A stretch of DNA of 64,000 bases from positions 20,802,064 through 20,866,063 of the forward strand of contig OZ029916.1 in NCBI GenBank assembly GCA_964023275.1. Direction: 5' to 3'. The notes beneath the pieces were generated by a model. It was not told where the DNA came from. It was given only the letters and a program-made list of their open reading frames with translations, and ran no database searches. The position numbers and the translations under genes are program-made. Below, in pieces: positions 42,851-54,981 of this stretch. Position 1 is the stretch's first letter, and each line of letters begins with the position of its first letter. Source of the stretch: Norana najaformis (lineage: Eukaryota > Annelida > Clitellata > Crassiclitellata > Hormogastridae).

Positions 42851-43344
42851 CAGGTCATCTTTAGAGGCAAAGTAATTACTCTGCTGCCTAAAAATATCAT
42901 GGCATGTGCAGACTGTGCTTAGTAGGGAATGGAAACACCGCTCAGTCACTGATTAAGGGTTGTAATGTATTGGAATGTAATGTAATGTCATGTAATTCAA
43001 TATAATGCAATGCGACTATACATAACTAATCATATAGCGCCTTCTTAGAAACCAATCTGTCAGAGTTCGTTAAGAAAGACGAGTGCAATCAAATGCTAAT
43101 GAACGTCGATCAGCTGGAAAAGGTCTGCAACCCAGCACCGCAAAGGTCACTCGGTGGCCTTCCAATTACACAAGTCTCCAGCTCCTGTGATACATCAGCA
43201 TCTATTTAGGCTACATGTTATTACACTATATAGACATTAAGTAGGCCTATGCATATGTGTGCATATGCAAATGATAGAATGTACACGTACAACGCGGCGG
43301 AAAGCACTGCCTGCAATTCAGTTCGGCAACCACAACAGAATCAT

Positions 43345-43737
43345 ATCTGAAGAGCCATCCCATCTGAAGAGCCATCCCATCTGAAGAGCCATCCTACCTG
43401 AAGAGCCATCCCACCTGAAGAGCCATCCCATCTGAAGAGCCATCCCATCTGAAGAGCCATCTCATCTGAAGAGCCATCCCATCTGAAGAGCCATCCCACA
43501 TGAAGAGCCATCCCATCTGAAGAGCCATCCCATCTGAAGAGCCATCCCACCTGAAGAGCCATCCCACCTGAAGAGCCATCCCATCTGAAGAGCCATCCCA
43601 TCTGAAGAGCCATCCCATCTGAAGAGCCATCCCACCTGAAGAGCCATCCCACCTGAAGAGCCATCCCATCTGAAGAGCCATCCCGTCTGAAGAGCCATCC
43701 CATCTGAAGAGCCATCCCACCTGAAGAGCCATCCCAT
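43345..43737. repeat. 17-bp minisatellite, about 23 units
   Basis: The unit CTGAAGAGCCATCCCAT has point variants (ACCT, ATCT, CGTCT). As 17 is not a multiple of 3 and the unit has no minus-strand stop, all three minus frames are open across it, giving a periodic 17-residue translation (GMALQMGWLFRWDGSSD). Confidence 0.95.
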
Positions 43738-44711
43738 GATTCCCATCCCGTTTGGCGGCACGGATAACCGACGACCTTGACCTGGAGGAAATAACCACTC
43801 GATAGGTGCCGTACCTGAACGCATCACACCTGCTGCCTACCTACCACCTGCAGTATAACTCACCAACAACAAGAATCGCGATCCCTGGACCGATCGAGCC
43901 AAAGCACGCGTGGATACGAGGCAACACTCTACCGTTTCAGACGGACGACCGCCCTCTGCTCTACACAAACCTCTACTACTGCATCACCGCCATACTCCAC
44001 AGCTGCATATTTGCACTTTAACACATGAACACTTACATAGGCCTACACATAATCCACAAATAGTATGATTCGTGACTACAGGTTACGAAAGCCAACAACT
44101 GCATGTGCAACAACATGTGCTAACAAAAACAACGGTAACAACAGCATTACTAAAGTTGTTTTTGTGATTACAATGAGCATTTTAATGAATATGATTACAA
44201 TGACTGAGTATGCCTGTTGTTGTTAATGAAATCTATATAAGGCCTACTATAGCTGTCGTCACAGTAAGTATAGCCTATGCAGCGAAGCCACTGATGCTGC
44301 TGACTGCTATTGCCTACGCAATGGCCTAACAATAATGCTTTATGAGTGCATAGCAGTCGTGTTAGCTTTCCAACGAGTCATGAAACCAGGCGCCTATGCT
44401 GGCTGTGCTGAACCTTTAATCATATTACAGGCTTAGTAACTGCCTTTGTTTAGTGTAGAAGCAGTGTGTAGGCTACGTTTTGCATTCTCTTCATCGTAGG
44501 CCTATGAATTATTAAGTTAAAACGCCTCGTACACTTGCCTTCAGAAACAGGCGACTTCGGTTGCATAGATATGTTGTCTATAGAACATAATTATATACTG
44601 TATACTGAAGCCGGGCTACTCAAGCGCTTGTAAGGAAAGGCAAAAACAGCAATGAAACGATCGATATGCGCTTATTTTTATGCTGATCATGCTCCTTTAT
44701 CTCGATTTACG

Positions 44712-44791
44712 GAGGTAACGCTATAGATGAGAGCTCATTATTTAGCCTATAGAGGTAACGCTATAGATGAGAGCTCATTATTTAGCCTATA
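44712..44791. repeat. Perfect 40-bp tandem duplication
   Basis: 44712-44751 and 44752-44791 are identical and begin GAGGTAACGCTATAGATGAG. A perfect copy implies a recent event or an assembly error. Confidence 0.95.
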
Positions 44792-45439
44792 GAATGTAAG
44801 CGTCAATGGGAGAATCGGTGTGCAGTTTCAAAAACTGACACCATATGTCGCCAGCATGTTCACCCGTCCAAACCATAGAAATCACACCCTGTACCGTGCA
44901 TGATTTATAAGGTCCAAACGGACACCATCACTCAGGGCTGTATTCCAACTCGCGTGCGATAGACCTAATTTTGCAGTTAGTTTCAAATTGATGTTTATTC
45001 TGTCATAGAAGTATAGGCTACGGAAGTTGAGTATTAGAGATATTAAACTCCGAGGTTTGCATTTCCGGTCAAATCAAAACGAACATTAAGACGGAAATGC
45101 CCCCAGGACGCAGTATATTGCAATCGACGTCTCGGGGAGTGAGTTCCAATGAGTGCTTCATTAGGTCTCTGCATAGGCGACGACAGTGGGGCATGGCTTC
45201 CACTTGGAAACCTGGGACAAGGGGTCTTTTATTCTTCAATCAGTTTTGAGCTCTAACATTTCAGTTTAAGTGTGCACATATAATGGTGTAACTTTAACAG
45301 GAATGTCATAACCTTAAGCAAAGGGCATGTGCACAGTGTAATTGAAACCAAGGCCCTACCGGAACCGCTAGGGAAACTTACTTATGTACTACAAAAATGC
45401 TTTTTCCAGATTTAATACTAATATGCATCAAAATCAAGC

Positions 45440-45606
45440 CAGTGGCGTAGCTAGCCTTCCGAGGGCCCCTGTGCAAACTGAACTTTGGCTATTTTGCTTT
45501 AAGTAATTGAACAACCGGGCCTTGGTCCCTTGGGGGCCCAGGCGACCCCTGGCCTCGTGGGCCCTTGTGCTTTGCACAACCTGCACAATCTATTGCTACG
45601 CCCCTG
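45440..45606. mobile_element. hAT-type MITE with perfect 8-bp target duplication
   Basis: A 167-bp element starts CAGTGGCGTAGCTAG and ends GCTACGCCCCTG, imperfect inverted termini. AATCAAGC flanks it on both sides (45432-45439 and 45607-45614). The 8-bp duplication and CAG..CTG ends are diagnostic of hAT insertions. There is no coding capacity. Confidence 0.9.
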
Positions 45607-45708
45607 AATCAAGCTCAGACTGTTAAGATTTAATGCTAAGAGGCACCAAAACAACCTAGATGACTTCAAAAAGCATCAGAATTGCTTACGACAAGGGCAT
45701 GCCCCGGC

Positions 45709-45907
45709 AGTGGCGGGTCCAGGATTGTCTGCGTGGGGGAAAGAGCATTTACAGAGAGGCGCCACATTCTGGCAGCCCACCATGCACGGGTCTGGTCTGA
45801 AGGGCGCCGGCATATAACCAAGAGGGGCGCGGAGAGCGAACCACCCCACATCTACAGCTAATTCCCCCACTGTGCGCCGGACTCCACCTCCCCTAGATCC
45901 ATACCAG
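45709..45907. mobile_element. Possible degenerate hAT-like MITE
   Basis: The left end CAGTGGCGGGTCCAGGA resembles a common hAT terminus. The right side (CCCCTAGATCC) is only weakly complementary, and no target duplication is seen. Confidence 0.3.
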
Positions 45908-46924
45908 TATAATAATCCAATGCCTTTTGTCTATTTGGCATATGGAACTTGGGATCGATCGTGTTCATGAATACCAATGTAATGATTGATTTCGACCGAG
46001 TAGAAGACTGCTGGTACAAAGTTGCTGGCTGACAGCAGACTACAGCGCTACATCTCGACCTACGACACCAGTAAAAATGACTTCCGTTTGTCATATTTGC
46101 TTCCTGTTGTTTCATCAAGTGGGACGCAAACTTTTTAGGAGTGTTGTAAGTCGATAGTTCTCCCAGTCATTTACCCTAGTAAATGCTTTTATAAAAAGTA
46201 GTTTAATTCATTCGAAAGCATTAAGTTCCTAAATAATACTTTGGGCCTAGTTTTACAAAAAGTTTGCCTTAAATATTCGAAAAAAATGTTAATAGGTCTA
46301 AAACTGCTAATTTAATTACTTTAAATATCAACAAATATAAGTTCACTTATACATGTACAACAACGTTTCATTGTTTTAACTTAGAGGAAGTTTTTCACAT
46401 ATCTGACTTTTGGATGTTGGTCAATTTTTAGAGTCTGCAACAAAGAGGAGGGGATAACAAACCTAAATTTAGAATGACGTAATTTATGACCTGCATGGCG
46501 ACATATATATATATAGGCCTATGCATGTATAGGCCCCTATACATATTAGGCTAAATAAATCGGCGTGCCATCGTTGTCCTAGGGTTGCATCTGTTATTGA
46601 TTTGACCGTCATATTTGCAGTCCATCTGTCCGTGGCGTTTCCGTTGCTACCGAGCAGACACGAACCTGGTTATGAAAATCGTTTCTATTGACTCCGGCGC
46701 TTCGAAATTCCAGGACTAGGGCGGCGAGAGAGCGGGGCTGATGCAGACGTAGGCCCGTGCCAGGCTGGCCGATTATAGGCCCTGGGAATAAAAACTGGCC
46801 CTCGTGAAAAAAATGCAGTCAAAAACAACGCGCGACGTTTACATTCGATCATGAATTTATATTTTATGTGCGTCAGAGAGATGGGACCTTCGATCATTTT
46901 ATGATTTTGGATTGCGATTTTCAC

Positions 46925-46990
46925 TTGGAGACCATCGACGGATGCTTTGGGCGCTATAGAAGTCTTTAGATTAGATTGATTTAATTAATA
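46925..46990 (+). repeat. Retroelement 3' tail, (AGATT)n type, copy 1
   Basis: GGGCGCTATAGAAGTCTTTA is followed by GATTAGATTGATT. The same end occurs at 47845-47885 and, diverged, at 14770-14800. Confidence 0.6.
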
Positions 46991-47799
46991 AAGGGCCAGC
47001 CTAGGATAGACAATGAACTGTAGCCTATCTAAGCCAGACGATTCTGTAGCGCTAGTTTTAGACCATTGCCAGTAGCAACTACATAGACCTACATAGAAAT
47101 AGGCGTGTACTTGAATATATGGCAACTGCCCTTCACCCCCACCCAACAGATGCGACAATTTCACGTCTGTGGTCTGATTTACAGCTCAATAGGAAACGAT
47201 AAACTATGTAAACTTCCTGCCCTTTGTATTCATTACCGTCTTTGTTGTCTTTGCATTTGCACATTCATTTACCGCCTCGTGTAATAGGCTATTCTCAATT
47301 GCGAATACGAGGACGTAGACATATTGCTTCAAAGAAAGCTACAACTGCGCTGTTGCTTATTCTAATGTTTAATTTGTATCAAAAACAAAAGCAGTAACAA
47401 TCAAGGAGACACCAGACATGTTGAAAACGAATGACAAAATGAACAGGGTGTAGTAGACTAAGCTAATAAGCCAACTCGTAGGATAGGTCATTAATAGGTT
47501 TAAGTCTGTTTGATGCTAATGGATAGAATATTGCAATCGATCAGTGGACCCTGTGACTATTGCTGTGCCTCGTACCAGTAGGGCTACAGTTGGGTTCTTG
47601 AGCGTTCTCGGCTGCTGTTCCACGGCTTTGAAATTCGCTGCCAAATTCTATTCGTTCTGCCAGTTCTGTGATGTCAGTCGGATCTAAACTTAAGATTCAT
47701 CTGCTTCAACTTGCTTACCTACCGTAGCTTAGCTTCTGGTTTCCCTAACATATAGGAATTTGAGATGGCTTTCCCAATGGATTATGATTTTGATTACGA

Positions 47800-47885
47800 T
47801 TTCACTTGACGCGACCATGAATTGATGCACTGAGCATTATAATAACGGCGCTATAAAGTCTTTAGATTAGATTAGATTAGATTTT
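47800..47885 (+). repeat. Retroelement 3' tail, (AGATT)n type, copy 2
   Basis: CGGCGCTATAAAGTCTTTAG is followed by ATTAGATTAGATTAGATT. It matches copy 1. Confidence 0.6.
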
Positions 47886-48059
47886 GGTATAAAAAAGCAT
47901 AATATTGTTCATGAGTACGGGATCAGTGGTGTAGTTTCACATCCTGCATGATTGATTAGTTAGGTCGGCCTTTTCATTCTCCAGCAGGTTTTGAACCGGT
48001 TCTCTATTTTTGCCGATGTGGATTCTGGTTTCCTGCAATCACTACTCGACAGTCTAAAC

Positions 48060-48175
48060 AGGGTGAACGATGACCTAGCGGTTAGCATGTTCGACTGCCA
48101 ACGCAGAGGTCAGCTGTTCAAATCTCCATGCACCAGAACAGAAAGATGTTCCGAGAGTCTGTTTCACTTGTGCCA
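48060..48175 (+). mobile_element. tRNA-like SINE head
   Basis: Box A-like TGACCTAGCGGTTAGC (48071-48086) and box B-like GCTGTTCAAATCTCC (48113-48127) have tRNA spacing. There is no cloverleaf good enough for a functional tRNA. Confidence 0.5.
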
Positions 48176-49084
48176 CCTAGCGAAGTCAACTATAAACTGA
48201 ATACTCTGACTGTATAGGCCTACTGTCGATGGGAAGATCAGACAGTCTGGATCACAGGACAGGCTACCCACGCTCGTATGCCGAGGCTAAGAAAATCAAG
48301 CCGCTAATGCGTCTCGGTGTTGGATAAGGGCCTGATTTTCCCGTCTACTGCGATTGCTGTCCCTACGGAAAATAGTTACGCCAGGTTCAACCATTCTTAC
48401 CCACAAGCTATCCAATGAACATTTATAATTAACTGGTGTGTAGGCCCATGCAGCGGGGTGCCCACCATATAAAATATTACACACGTAGGGCCTGTTGTAA
48501 GAAATTCCAAAACCCTATAAACCTGCGTAAGGTTATTATGGAATCGAGTTGAATCCAATTTAATTTAATCCAATCTGATGAAATCCGGTCTAAGGTTACT
48601 GGATCTATTGCGAAAGATACCAATCGAGGGCGTTCCAGTGCATAGCTACCGCGGACTCCTGATCTTTGTCTACGCCATTCGATATAATGTCATTATTATT
48701 TTGTTTACGCTGGTCATTTGAGGAATAGTCCACCTGTTAGGCTGAAATACAGAACTCACATGATTTAGGCCTAAAGTCATCCAAACATGAGAGGATAATA
48801 CAATAAGTAATGGCCTATTCTTTAGTATTTATGTATGCATGTATGCATGTATGTATATGGATGGATGCATCTGGCTATTTTTATAGCACCTTTCAGGAAC
48901 CTCACATAGGCTCTGTGTCTGTGTTAAGCGCACCTGAAAAAGAAATAGGCCTAGACCTGATTAATTTGCATAGGACAGGCTCTTCAAAGGGTCCTGCCGA
49001 TCAATTGCAGACGTCAACGAGCTGCCAGGAGCAAGGCCCAAAGTCCCATTCGAATCGACAAAGGTGAAACATGGTCGAACGACA

Positions 49085-49530
49085 GGTCAGCTAGTTTCGA
49101 AAAGATCACAAACACACCACCCGCTTATCAGACAGACAACAGGTAAGAGTGGAAAGGCCAAATACGGCGTTTGATTCTCGTTTAAAGGTTTCTGTTGGTT
49201 TCTCAAATGTGGGCCATTTAAGGCGTAGGCCTCCCCAGCAGACAGGCTGATACAATAACAGAGCGCCATGGTCGATAGTCAACACACAGAGCGAAGCGAG
49301 GCCTAAGGCACTTGCACGGCCCACGCAATGCCATGCTTGCCAACCAGCACATGGATCTACAGGAGGAGGGGGACGAGCAGCTGCGTCTGAATTCGAAAGC
49401 GGAACCCATTTAATATACGACACGACCTCCATGATTTCATACGATAATTCGACGGTATGCGGGGACTGAACCCAGGTCGAAGAGGCGAGAAGCCGACGCA
49501 TTAACCGCTCGACCATCGTGCAACCTCTAC
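49085..49530 (-). mobile_element. tRNA-derived SINE (minus strand)
   Basis: The tRNA-like head spans 49521-49454: GCACGATGGTCGAGCGGTTA (box A) and CTGGGTTCAGTCCCC (box B), resembling a Ser/Leu-type tRNA. It is followed by about 370 bp of unrelated body. The long open frames on the minus strand through it are not supported as genes. Confidence 0.6.
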
Positions 49531-49814
49531 CGGAGGCCTGTGAAAATTCACGCGATCTCCTCTAGTTCTTTGTTTTTGGCCCCACTGATGCCTAAGAAAA
49601 AGAAAGACAAAGGCAAAAGTCGAGGTAATGGCTTTGTTCCAACATCAACAGCTGATCACAATTATATGACATCGATATATATATATATACATATATATGT
49701 ATATATAGGCCATCTATTGCATGAATGTAGATGTTGGTAGGCGTATGTTAGTATATAGCGCTATCTAAATATCTAAATACATGCATACATACATACATAT
49801 ATCCATACATACGT

Positions 49815-49955
49815 AAAATGTAAATGTTCATTTTTCTCTGTAGCGACCGTATGGCCTCGACCCTGATCAATTTTCAATGAATTGATCGGGTGAGATCCTT
49901 CACCACCGCTGCCCGTTTGAATGAGCGCTACACCATTTAATTAAGGTTCCCGTGT
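49815..49955 (-). repeat. Family A dispersed repeat, copy 4
   Basis: On the plus strand it reads GTAGCGACCGTATGGCCTCG, then ATCGGGTGAGATCCTTCAC and TTAAGGTTCCCGTGTA. It is the inverse of the copies at 24424 and 31563. Confidence 0.75.
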
Positions 49956-49984
49956 AGGCCTACAAATTGTACACATCATCGTAG

Positions 49985-50521
49985 TAGGGCTGCCAACTTT
50001 TGGTTCTGCCAATCCGGGACGCTCGCATAGTCACTCGATATGCCAGTACCAATCTACCCTATCCACATCACTGTACGTAACGAATGTTGCGTCAGCCTAA
50101 TGTAGAATCTACTGCAAATAGTCGTTAAAAATTAGTCAAATGATTTGACTCAAATCATCAATATACAAGTGGCCTATATATAGAATTTGAATCAAATTCA
50201 AGAGCAAAACGTTTATTAACCTACCAGGCTTCAGGGCGTAGCACGAGCGAAGTTCACATATAGCCCTACATACATGATGCATGCAATTTGCAGATGTCAT
50301 TTATTGGGTCTACTAACCTAACTACCCTCTATTCTACGGTCACTCTGTAAAACTTATTTACGGTCGACTGTTCGAGTTTAGTGTGCAAAAAGAAGAAAAA
50401 TATTTGGTGAAGTGGATATTTACACCAAGTTCCGGGACAATTTGGGATCAATCCGGGACACGGGACGCACAAGGCTGATTCCGGGTCTGTCGAAGCGAAT
50501 CCGGGAGGCTTGGCAGCCTTA
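49985..50521. mobile_element. TIR element with near-matching 8-bp flanks (hAT-like)
   Basis: The ends TAGGGCTGCCAAC and TTGGCAGCCTTA are inverted. The flanks CATCGTAG (49977-49984) and CATCGCAC (50522-50529) agree at 6 of 8 positions, as expected of an aged hAT duplication. The interior repeats the motif TCCGGGACA. Confidence 0.6.
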
Positions 50522-50989
50522 CATCGCACACGTCTTGTTTACAAGGCTGGCTAGATGTAAATTTGTTAAAAATATTGAAGTCTTACGTCATGTAAACATA
50601 TAGCGCCTAAATTATGGGAGGTGGCTCGAGCCAAGTTGCCTTTACGCATATTATAATGTAATGTAAAATCTTGGAATTTGCTCAATGTCTCACATATATT
50701 ACTTTATGCACGGACTTGACTCAGGCGAATCAGCCTTTAGCTAAGAAATCCTTGACCTAATGCCCTGACCTTTATAATATTTCGTTGGTTAGTTAGGCCT
50801 ACTTCACCGCACAAGATGTGTGCAAACTTTTGTAAGTGTATGTTTATAACTGTAACGTACGAATACGCTTGCGTTGCTTGGAGGCTCACGAGACAAGACT
50901 GTAAAAAACCACTATCACAAGTAGGCCCTAAAGTCTGGTAGCAGCAAACATAATGTGGCTAGAATGCCGAAAATAATGAAAACCGTGAT

Positions 50990-51190
50990 CTCCAGTCAAG
51001 AGCGGATCCACGAGTTCAGCACGGGGCCATTGGCGAGGGCGGAGAGCGAGCCTATATGGAAGCCTGGGGCAGAGCCCCAGTGGGGTCCAGAGGCAAAGCC
51101 CCTAGTCGAGGTCAGAGGGACGAAGCCTTCCTGAAGCTGAGAGATTTTTACAGAATACGTCATTTTGGGTTAGTTTTCTTGCATTAATAT
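50990..51190. repeat. Repeat fragment related to the right part of the 36.3-37.9 kb element
   Basis: AGAGGCAAAGCCCCTAGTCG is near the inverse of GGGGCTTTGCCTCTGGAACC at about 37788. GGGCAGAGCCCCAGTGGGG is similar in style. The left end CAAGAGCGGATCCACGAG looks like a transposon terminus, but no partner was found. Confidence 0.4.
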
Positions 51191-51424
51191 TTAGGTTTTG
51201 CATTGTATAAGTATTATATTGTCTTACAATATAAAGTATATACTGGGATATATAAACATGTTTTATAGACATATATAGGGTCTATGCAATATATAAAAAG
51301 TATATACTACGAAGTATAAGTCATGGATTACAGTTGGGCACAATAGAAGTCATAGGCTTCGGAATTACCGGTTTGAAGCAATTAACGGTAGCAATGAAGA
51401 AGGAACAACTGGTCCCCATCTATT

Positions 51425-51595
51425 AATTATAGGTTTCGGCATTCCTGTCTGACTGTCTGCCTGACTCCTGGATCTTGACCTGGAACCGATCTCTTTTGCC
51501 TATCGATTTTGTTTTGACTGAGCGCCTGTGAATAGGCCCACGACGTGGCTCTCGTTGGGCGCTGTAGAAATCTCGGAATTACGATTACGATGGCT
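51425..51595 (+). repeat. LINE 3'-end copy (shared family, copy 4, sense orientation)
   Basis: It reads GGATCTTGACCTGGAACCGA, ATCGATTTTGTTTTGACTGA, GGGCGCTGTAGAAATCTCGG and then AATTACGATTACGATGG. This is the inverse of the copies at 25463, 52785 and 54240 and shows the (ATTACG)n 3' terminus. Confidence 0.8.
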
Positions 51596-52784
51596 TCGAG
51601 ACCGCCTTACGAGCAGATGAACCAACGGAATAGGGCGTGGAGATAAACAGGAAAGACAAGTGGTCATCAGCATCGATAAGAATGGTTAGGACTTAAGAAG
51701 CGCCCTCTTGGAATAGGGTGGTCAGCGGCTCAGCTTAGTTAAGTGAATTATTATTAACAGGTGTCGCTTTGAACTGCTCTAAAAAACGAACTCATGACCT
51801 TCACCTGAAGCAATCCGCTGATAAGAGTACGACTAGAGAGGGCGGACTGAGGAAACTAGGAAAGAGAAGCAGCTTACATTAAACACTAATTAGGAGATTA
51901 TTTTATGGGGTAAGTTAAAGATAGGCACAAATAAGAACAAAACAGGCAGTGATAGTTGCAGAGCAGCAGAAGCAGCAGCAGCAGCGGCGGCGAACAGGTA
52001 GGCCTAGGGATTAGGCCCAGATAGGTGTCCTTAAAAGGCCTAAAATGCAGTAAAGTAGACAGAGGCAAAGAATGGTATCGCGTGTATGTTAGTACTGGCA
52101 GCTGTATGAACTGGATTACAGAAGGTATGGATAAATTATAAAAGCGTATGCAAAAGACGAACAGGAAGGAGTTCTGGTACTCCGTCTTGCGGTGCATTGG
52201 TATCCGATCCTACTCTGACTGGGCAACAGGGTCATTTGCCTTTGGGGTCTGTTAGATTCCACCATGGGTTCAACGCCCGTAGGTGCCGGTACTGATCTCC
52301 GGTTTCAATGCCATCAGTCCTTAGGTGGCCACTAGTGACCATACATCTGTTGGGGTCTGTTGCTTTTCTTATATTCAATCTTTTATCCCGCACAAGCGAG
52401 TCTGCTCTTGTCATCGCGCTAGTTAAGATACACACACATAATATTATTTATATAAAGTATCCCAGCTATATTATATATTATAGGATATATCTGTAGGCAT
52501 TTGATATAGATGAAAGAAAGCAGGCTAACGCAGGACTCTGTCATCATTTCATCATTCCGATTTAGTGGATACGGTCCATCTGCAGTTCATCTTTCCTTTC
52601 TACTGGGACCATTAAGGGTCAGGGTTCAGAGGTTAACGGAAATTAGCCTTGTGATCTACTCATAACACACAAGTAAGAATGCATTATATATATATATGTG
52701 TGTATGTATATATATATATACATACATACATACACACACATATATATATATAGCCACTATATCTATTATATATGTTAGGGGTCA

Positions 52785-53469
52785 AGGTCGTAAATGTAAT
52801 CCCGAGATTTCAACGAAAGCCACGTCACGGGGACCATCTTATTCGCAGGCCCTTAGTCAAAACAAAATCGATATGCAAAAGAGTTCGGTTCCAGGTCAAG
52901 ATCCAAGTCAGGAGAGAGACAGCGTGGTAGCTATGGTGGGTGGTGTTAGGGATTGGAGCGGAAAGAGGGATAAGAGAAAGAAGGGGAGTCAGGATAGGAT
53001 TTGTGAAAAAGGAATGTTTTCGGTTTTGCGTGAAAGGCCAATGCAGAAATTGCAAGCGGTGGAGCATCGGTGAGTTCGTATGATGGGTCCGAAAACTGTC
53101 GCAGTTCTGGGGGGAGTTTATTCCAGAGTGGTGGGGCAGCTATGGCTATGGAGCGATTGCCAAATTTTAAGGATGAGGTGACTGGAGGGCGGAGAAGTGT
53201 TAGGGCAGAAGAGGAGCGGGTTGAGCGGAGTTGTTGGATTGTAAATAACTGACTAAGATAGGAGGGTTGGGAGGATTGAAGTGTGTTGTAGGTAAGTGAT
53301 AGGACTTTGCACTGCACTTGATTCGTTCAGGTATCTCAAGCCAGTGAAGGGATTTAAGAACAGGAGTGATGTGATGGTGTTTGGGGGTTTTGGTGACAGC
53401 ACGAGCAACAGATCCATCAATATCCCTATATATCCCAAAGAACCCTATATTATGTATATTATGGATCAA
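52785..53469 (-). mobile_element. L2/CR1-like LINE: C-terminal coding end plus 3' UTR (copy 5)
   Basis: This is the longest copy and identifies the family. On the minus strand it reads HHITPVLKSLHWLEIPERI, KVLSLTYNTL, QPSYLSQLFT, AAPPLWNKLPPELR and AFHAKPKTFLFHKSY, the C-terminal region of L2-type ORFs, broken by a frameshift near 53300. The shared 3' UTR follows and ends near 52785. Confidence 0.85.
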
Positions 53470-54239
53470 GATCCCTACATAAGGAGAAACCAGCTTAGCT
53501 GTCTAGATAATATAATGTACACACACAAACATGTTTGCACTAGCGAAAATATTGAGACAGAGAGACACCACCTGTGTTGAGCTTTGTAAAGGAATGGAAT
53601 CAAAAATTTGTCATTTGTGGTAATTTCCTTGCATTATTTTGAGGTTTTCGTGCCGTATTCTAGCCCTAGTGTGGGTCTTCCATCGAAACACAGCAGACGA
53701 CGTGGGCTATGCCCTTTCCCACCCACTAGATCCACCTCCAGCCAAACATCGTACCCAGGGTGTGATTTGTGTTTGGAGGTAGCGGGAGAGACTACCTATA
53801 TGGGCAGTAGCGAAATATCTTACGGGGAAAATAGCCCAATGAGGATATTCTGAACCCGTGACGGCAAATCTTCCCTCCATCCCGCTACGGCCATAACAGC
53901 CGTGCTGTAATGCCAGACATGTTTCCGTCTCAAAAGGTGTCTAGTTACATTAATCTAAACTTCCATGGCTTAGTATTGACAATTCTACGTCGAATTTGCC
54001 TATACAAGCGTGTGTTAGATTGACTGCGCCGCCTGTGCTATCATAGCCCCTAGGCTATAAAACGCCTTCTAACATTTGAATAACAGCAAGCCAACTATGT
54101 AGAATGCCCTATGGACGTGTCCTTGGCGTTAAATGTCAAACCTGTGTAGCTATAAATGTACACGTATTTTACATAAATGTAAATGTGCAGAGAAGTTACA
54201 ATGCAGGATATAAATCTGAAAGGTCTTATCGATACTTAG

Positions 54240-54510
54240 TTGTAATCGTAATCGTAAGCTCGAGATTTCTACAGCGCCCAATGAAAACCAAGTCGCGACA
54301 AACAGCTTATACACAAGCGCTCAGTCAAAACAAAATCGATACGTAGAAAGGGTTCGGTTCCAGGTCAAGATCCAAGAGTCAGACAGGCTGATGATGTTTC
54401 AAATTGGAGCGGAGAAAGAGAAAGGAAAAGCGGAAGAATCAGGATACGATTTTGGAAAGAGTAATGTTTTCAGTTTTGAGCGAAAGACCAGCCCAGAAAT
54501 TGCAAGAGGT
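54240..54510 (-). repeat. LINE 3'-end copy (shared family, copy 6)
   Basis: It reads TTGTAATCGTAATCGTAAGC, ATTTCTACAGCGCCCAATG, GTCAAAACAAAATCGATACG and GGTCAAGATCCAAGAGTCAG. It lies about 0.5 kb upstream of the Gal3ST start. Confidence 0.85.
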
Positions 54511-54981
54511 AAAAACCTCGAATGAAATATCATGGAAATATCTCGAATCTAATCCAAGGACTTCTAAAGCGCCGTTATCACAATGCACAAGACATCAGTC
54601 AATGTGTCGAATCACAGTCCTTGATCGTATTGGGATGGATATGTCCAATCAAAATCCGACAGGCTAAGCAGACCAGGATCATAGGCTACGCTAGACAAAC
54701 AAGTTTAAACTGACGAGTTAAACAGGCCTATACCATCAAAGAATTGACTCGTGACTGTCATGGGTCACGAAGAATCTGATCTTTTCCTACTGTTTCTGTT
54801 CATAGCAACACTTGCAGATCTGAAAAGACCAGACGTGTACCACTACTGTCGTGCACGGTCCGTATCTAACGCTGGATCTGTTTACAAGATGGCCATACAT
54901 CGACTCACCATAGACGAAAGGTGTTCGAACGTCAGCATCAGAACGGCAAACGATTGCTAGTGACCTTTGAAAGCAACGGAC

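Larger units (their letters stand above)
39067..54981. other. Gene-poor, repeat-dominated interval
   Basis: Apart from the listed repeats and elements I found no convincing exon in these 16 kb. The remainder is AT-rich single-copy-looking DNA with many TAGGCCTA palindromes, (TA)n runs near 49675-49710 and 52690-52755, and short tandem repeats. Confidence 0.5.

Noticed and set aside
43341..43827. Tryptophan-rich repeat protein (GWLFRWDGSS units) as a gene
   Set aside because: The minisatellite is open in all three frames; no upstream start region or conserved flanking exon.
45858..46118. 86-codon minus frame with NTIDPKFHMPNRQKALDYYTG
   Set aside because: No recognisable domain, no splice partners, and it lies in a repeat-rich interval.
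48060..48175. A functional tRNA gene
   Set aside because: The A and B box-like segments are present but the stems do not pair well; a SINE head is more likely.
49106..49516. 136-codon minus frame at 49.1-49.5 kb
   Set aside because: It coincides with a tRNA-headed SINE.
49588..49630. MPKKKKDKGKSRG followed by a GT as a possible first exon
   Set aside because: Lysine-rich and A-rich; no downstream exon that continues it was found.
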